A stretch of DNA of 64,000 nucleotides, from the NCBI GenBank assembly GCA_944470555.2, contig OX104132.1:3853755-3917754 (forward strand), read 5' to 3'. Both the position numbers and the translations under genes were made by a program. Numbering within the stretch: position 1 is the first letter of the stretch; each line of letters begins with the position of its first letter. This DNA is from Heterobilharzia americana. Its lineage: Eukaryota > Platyhelminthes > Trematoda > Strigeidida > Schistosomatidae. Below, one piece after another: positions 59,457 to 64,000 of the stretch. Below the pieces are notes generated by a model that was not told where the DNA came from, searched no databases, and saw only the letters and a program-made list of their open reading frames with translations.

Positions 59457-59457
<1 letters not shown>
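58976..59457. other. Unassigned DNA
   Basis: Possibly part of the Penelope-like copy to the right, but no motif shows it. Confidence 0.4.

Positions 59458-59522
<65 letters not shown>
59458..59522. repeat. (ATT)n microsatellite
   Basis: About 65 bp of nearly pure ATT repeat. Confidence 0.95.
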
Positions 59523-59525
<3 letters not shown>

Positions 59526-59711
59526 GAACATTTCAGAGTAATTCCTAGCCAAAGGTCAGTATAAAAATAGTTACGTCATATGTGAGTTATTTAGAGTACT
59601 GAATAATAGCTATGGTAAAGAAAGTGGTTGTACATACTTCTTTTTGAACCCATAATGATGTGTTGAATGTCTGAATTGCTAGAGCTTGAGTTATGCTCAG
59701 ATGTCTTAATC

Positions 59712-59945
59712 TCATTCCTTTCGAAGGGGGCTTCGTTGCACTTCGTACATGATTTCGGAGGAATTGTCAAAAGGAGACAAATATCTTGAATTTACTAAGT
59801 ATTCTGTTACAAAGCTGAGGATACATCTCCATTCTTTCTTTGTCGGCCAAGTTGAATAGTGTTCACCATAGCGTTTCATAAGCTGGAGCATGCTATAGCC
59901 AATGTACTCGGCTCTACAGATGCAAGAAAACTGATATACACGCAT
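59712..59945 (-). pseudogene. Penelope-like GIY-YIG endonuclease fragment (77 codons)
   Basis: The frame reads VYQFSCICRAEYIGYSMLQL then MKRYGEHYSTWP and FVTEYLVNSRYLSPF. This is the Y-x3-C-x-C-x3-YIG pattern with the following R/K..EH block of the GIY-YIG nuclease that ends Penelope-like proteins. The RT part is missing. Assigned by motif only. Confidence 0.65.
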
Positions 59946-59984
59946 TGATGTCTCAGTACAATAAAGAATGTTCTGCTTATGAAC

Positions 59985-61320
59985 AATGATTATTATTATT
60001 ATTACTATTATTTGGCTCTTGGGTTCCTAGTGGAACATGGGGATTCAGTAGCACATCTCTATTGCACTCTCTTCTCTCCAGCATTTTGAACCTTGCTCGA
60101 CAAATGCCCATAAACTTTCATCTCCTCCTCACATCATGTCCTCCATGTCATCCTCGGACACCCAACTCGTCGTTTCCCCTTTGGATTCCACTTGAGGGCC
60201 TAACGTGGCACGTGATGTCTCTAATCAGTCTTCTCAGTGTATGCCAGATCCATTTCCACTTTCCTCTTCTGCATATTTAATGGTCAATAGCTTGTTGGTT
60301 GGTTGGTACATTGCCAGGATGAGTTTCTTGTTTATTCTTTCTGGTCGTCGAAACTCCTGTATCGAGTTAGTGTAGGCGGCAGCTGTTCATGAATATCTGA
60401 ACTTTATTGGAAGTGTTTTCCGTGGCGCAACAACTTTCTAAACCTTATAGCAGCACTGACTTGACGTTGGTGTTGAAAATCCGGATCTTGTTCCACATGC
60501 TGAGTGAAGAAGTTCTTCAGACTGATTTCACATTACTGAAAGCCTGTGTTGCTTTTCTGATCCTGTTCGGATTTGACATCCTCGTCTGTGCCTGCGCAGC
60601 CCGTAGTCGAAACGATGCTGCTTTGTCTAGGTAGATGAAAGAGACAACTTCGTTAAGGTTTCTCCCGCTCGTGGTGCTTGTTTGTTGATGCTGTTGTTGG
60701 TTGGGTATCTTCATCACCTCTATCTTCTGTACACTCACTCGAATTCCTGATATGGCTATATTGACTCGTCTCTTCAGTCAACTTGTTGGCTTTACGTGTA
60801 CATCTTCTAGTTTGTGTGACGTTAGACAGAAATCACTTCCGAAATACAAATCTTCGGAGTCCTTTCATCGGTCGAACAGCGCACGCCATTCCTCTTGATC
60901 CTCAACGTTTCCTGCATGATCCAGTCGACCACAGTCACGAAGGTCACAGGTGAGAGCAGGCACCAGACATATGTCTCCCACTCATGTCTTCACTTCAAAG
61001 GCGTCACTGAGCCTTCATTGTCAATAACTTCGCATATAGTGTGTTCATACAGGTGTTGAATCAGGTTGAAAAAGGGATTGCGGCAATTTCCAATGTTGAA
61101 GCAGACGCCACATTAATCATCGGTAGACAAATTTAATGGCATAGAAAAAGTCGAAAGGGTTGATGTAGATATCCAGTTGACTGGCATTCTATGCTCTCTT
61201 GTATGATCACGAGTTGCGTAGCGTTGCAATTTCATCAGCACCTGATTTCTACTCCATAAATATATCCACCTTCCGTCGTAATCTTGAATCCAGAACATCT
61301 TGCACTCAGTCTCTCAAACA
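59985..61320 (-). mobile_element. Family A copy, old and decayed
   Basis: Minus sense: decayed RT palm near 61300-60960, [16 protein letters not shown] (60738-), SGRNLNEVVSFIYL, thumb and C-terminal remnants to GGAACCCAAGAGCC and an AAT-rich tail at 59985-60012. It has many stops and is more diverged than the other copies. Confidence 0.75.
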
Positions 61321-62149
61321 ATAGAGAAATATATTTATCTGTGATCAATAATACCTTCAATTAAATAACATTTTCGCAAACCTCAAACTACATTACTGTA
61401 TAGTGCTCATCTATGACATGCTTTGAGCAATCATATTCCCAAGATTTGTTGAGAAACTGTCACCTGTAAGCTCAACCGAATTGCATGTGAAGTAGTTGAC
61501 AACAGAAGACTTTAATCCATAGTCGTGCCATATTGCTGAATGCGCACTGCAGTCGTCACGAGATCTCAAATTTCTGAGTCAATTTCTTGATACAGTCGTT
61601 GGTGTACATTGCTAAGACCTCTGACTCCACATTGAAACAGATTCCACCATTTTACAAGTCTTCTACAACACTGCAAATAATGTCAGTCTACGCATCTACA
61701 ACAATTTTCAACATGCAGACAATTCACAAAAATCTCCAATTACATCATCAAAATGAAGTCCTCTAAGGTGCGACAGTGGGTCCACAGTAGAGAGCATTAG
61801 AAAAGCATTGAGTGATCAAGTGTGGATAAGGAAAATGTGCTGTAGATCACCGTGATTACCATCATGTGAAAAATAAACAACTCACAACTAGCAATACTTA
61901 TTACAATCTATAATAGGAGTACACCATCATGAGCAGTTCCTTATGAGATCAAAGCTAACATGTTAAGATGTGACAGACTGAACAATCAAAGTAAAAATAA
62001 TCAATAATGATGATCAGTCAGTTAGAGCAATAAATGAATATGCACACAAACTCCAAATTGAATTAATCCCCAATACTCATTCATGGATACATTGGGGAGG
62101 TGAGAATTTGTCACCGATGCACAAAACAAAGTCGATTTGAGTACATACA
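61321..62149. other. Unassigned DNA
   Basis: Nothing recognised. Confidence 0.5.
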
Positions 62150-62430
62150 GTCAAATCAACAACGGCATTCAATGTGAAGATCTCACTACAACATGAACTC
62201 ACACAAGTTGGAAATATACACCATTCGATAACAACTCAGTGTTGATTCAAAGGCAACATAGTGATCAGCGAACCTGGATGTCCTTGAAATCGATGCATGG
62301 AGAGTGAGGTCATGGATGCGCAATGCTTGTGAGCCACACACCATGAGGAAACAAATGCCCACTGCTCACACATCTTCAATAATACTCCAACCAATGTCAC
62401 TCCATGTTGAATAACAACAAGGAATATTGA
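62150..62430 (+). repeat. SINE-H relic
   Basis: Lead-in ACAAGTTGGAAATATACACC, a degenerate promoter region, GGATGCGCAATGCTTGTGAG where the hammerhead core stood, GAAACAAATGCCCACTGCTC and a tail ACTCCAACCAATGTCACTCC. The core is destroyed. Confidence 0.5.
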
Positions 62431-62860
62431 AGCAATAAGGAAATTGAAGGGAGGATTGAGACCACGATGAAATAAGAGAATGAACATGCTTCGTCTGAAC
62501 ATAGAACTCAGACGTTACTCTTCAGACTCACAACGCCTCTCATAAACACAAGTGACGACTCCATACTTCTTTCGAGTCATTCGGCTTCACGTTGTATAGG
62601 ATTTTGAGAGAAGACTGTGGATAAGTGACAAGACGTGAGATGAGTAAATGATTCAAGATGGAACTGTTGGTTGAGTAGCCTCTTCCTCTGAACAGCCACT
62701 CAGGAAGGTGCTGAGAGATGCCTTTGGAAAGAATGTACTTTGAGTTGTGTACATAACCAGGACCACATGAGCAGGTAAACTGTTAGACACACATAGACAG
62801 TTTGTCCTTCACACTATCTTGAATCAACTGTGGGCTGGAGAAGACAATTTTCTCAGTTAT
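62431..62860. other. Unassigned DNA
   Basis: No motif. It may be the 5' part of the Penelope-like copy that follows. Confidence 0.4.
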
Positions 62861-64000
62861 CTGGTATAAAATGTTTTATTGAATACATTGGAGAGACTGT
62901 TGTTCAGTATTTCCGCTGCCTTTTCATCTCTGAATTCATATCGAAATCCACATGAAGAAATGAAGAAGCCGGTAGACACGGTCATGAATGAAATTAAGAA
63001 ATCTACAGTCGATCTGATACAACGACTATAACCATCTCTAGGTGAGTCTGACTGGTCTAATTTAGTGCTCAAAACTAACGTTTCTAGCAGAATTTATGAT
63101 ACCACTAACAAATTACTTAGCATTGATATTCTGTCCTATTAGGAACCACTCAAATTCCAGACTAGTCAACTCTTACGAGTAAAAAAACGTAGGAGAGGAT
63201 GAAAAAGTGATTAGTTTCTATGTATCAAGTCTTTATACTAAAATACTAATCATCATGGCACTAGAGGCAATCAGAAATCAACTAAACAACATTGACTCAG
63301 AACTTACTCACAGAACTAGGATATCGGTTGGTGAGATCATATTAGATGTGCAGTTGTGTCTGACCTCCACACTCATCGACTTTCAGGAGGAAAAATCCAG
63401 ACAAACGGAAGGAGTAGCAATGGCATCGCCATTGTCCCGAATCGTAGTAGATATATTTCTGGATAGTTGGGAAGACATGATTTTACGAATGTATAATCGT
63501 ACACCTAAGATATGGTGGTGGCATGTAGATGACACATCTACTATGCTGTGATCGGAGAATATCAACAAGTTCCTCACACATATAGACTGAGTAGTGAGCG
63601 TAATCCGAATCACTTACAACGAGGTAGGAAATGAACAAGGAGAATGACCTATGCATGACTGCAGAAAAAATCGTAGAACAGGCGGTGGTTTGCATACTAC
63701 TGTCTACCTATATTGGATTTATTAGTAGTCCTGCCTTTATCAGTTTCACGATGAGAGTTGAGAACAACTCAGAATTTCATTTTGTTGACATCTTATCGAA
63801 GAGGAAATATGATGGCTTTTCAAAGAGATCGATCTGTAGGAAACCAACTTGGAATGGACGATACACTCATTTCCACAGTTAGGTAGCATTAAGCCGATAA
63901 AAGAAACACCTTTTTAAAGTACTTCTTTGGAATGTCTATTCCTCAAGTTCCGTCGAAATATGCATGAAGCTAAAACAATGACGTGGACAAGTTCTTGCAG
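62861..64000 (+). mobile_element. Penelope-like reverse transcriptase copy, running off the window
   Basis: 63207-63551 reads ISFYVSSLYTKI (motif A, its Asp replaced by Tyr), EGVAMASPLSRIVVDIF (motif B) and WWWHVDDTS (motif C kept). 63631-63882, in another frame, reads FTMRVENNSEFHFVDIL and RKPTWNGRYTHFHS, the Penelope-type thumb. A frameshift near 63550-63630 and the motif A change make it inactive. No GIY-YIG domain is reached before the window ends. Confidence 0.75.

Noticed and set aside
59256..59552. A 98-codon frame with a long isoleucine run
   Set aside because: The run is the translation of the ATT microsatellite, and the remaining residues show no convincing motif.

Overview
The window looks like nuclear DNA of a schistosome-type flatworm (Trematoda, Schistosomatidae). 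The evidence is low-GC intronic DNA, 35-43 nt micro-introns next to introns of 18-21 kb, schistosome-type RTE-like, Penelope-like and other non-LTR retroelements, and tRNA-like SINEs carrying hammerhead-ribozyme sequence of the schistosome Sm-alpha kind. The species cannot be fixed from sequence alone.

Only one host gene is recognisable: a plus-strand gene for a two-LIM-domain protein of the cysteine- and glycine-rich protein / muscle LIM protein (CRP/MLP) type. Exons are at 5399-5510, 5546-5693, 23532-23579, 23623-23930 and 45154-45195, with a probable last exon at 45231-45343. All splice phases agree. LIM1 is complete across exons 1-2 and LIM2 across exons 4-5. Introns 2 (17.8 kb) and 4 (21.2 kb) are packed with retroelements, so most of the window is intron of this gene.

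Mobile DNA falls into five groups. Family A is an RTE/SR2-like non-LTR element. One 3.2-kb copy at 14995-18201 (minus) is full length with a 13-bp target-site duplication but carries two frameshifts; 5'-truncated, internally deleted or decayed copies lie at about 19.7-21.5, 24.0-24.6, 30.3-31.1, 35.9-37.6, 38.5-40.9, 44.8, 45.9-47.1, 53.4-54.9, 56.2-56.8, 57.5-59.0 and 60.0-61.3 kb. Family B is a second endonuclease/reverse-transcriptase lineage with two 3'-end types, B1 ending in (GAT)n and B2 ending in a CAGTCAGTCAG-like tail. Penelope-like elements (PLE), with RT and GIY-YIG endonuclease remnants, lie at 28.3-29.7, 48.2-50.3, 59.7-59.9 and 62.9-64.0 kb. SINE-H is a tRNA-like SINE with a hammerhead domain, and SINE-T is a second tRNA-like repeat.

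Structures above the single-element level include a 3.3-kb inverted duplication (26116-29417 against 49416-52760) whose arms bracket the last LIM exons, and a 315-bp near-identical inverted repeat (23147-23461 against 25192-25506) bracketing exons 3 and 4. One minus-strand SINE copy (22222-22279) keeps every core nucleotide expected of a working hammerhead ribozyme. The first 5.3 kb and several intervals listed below hold nothing I can identify.
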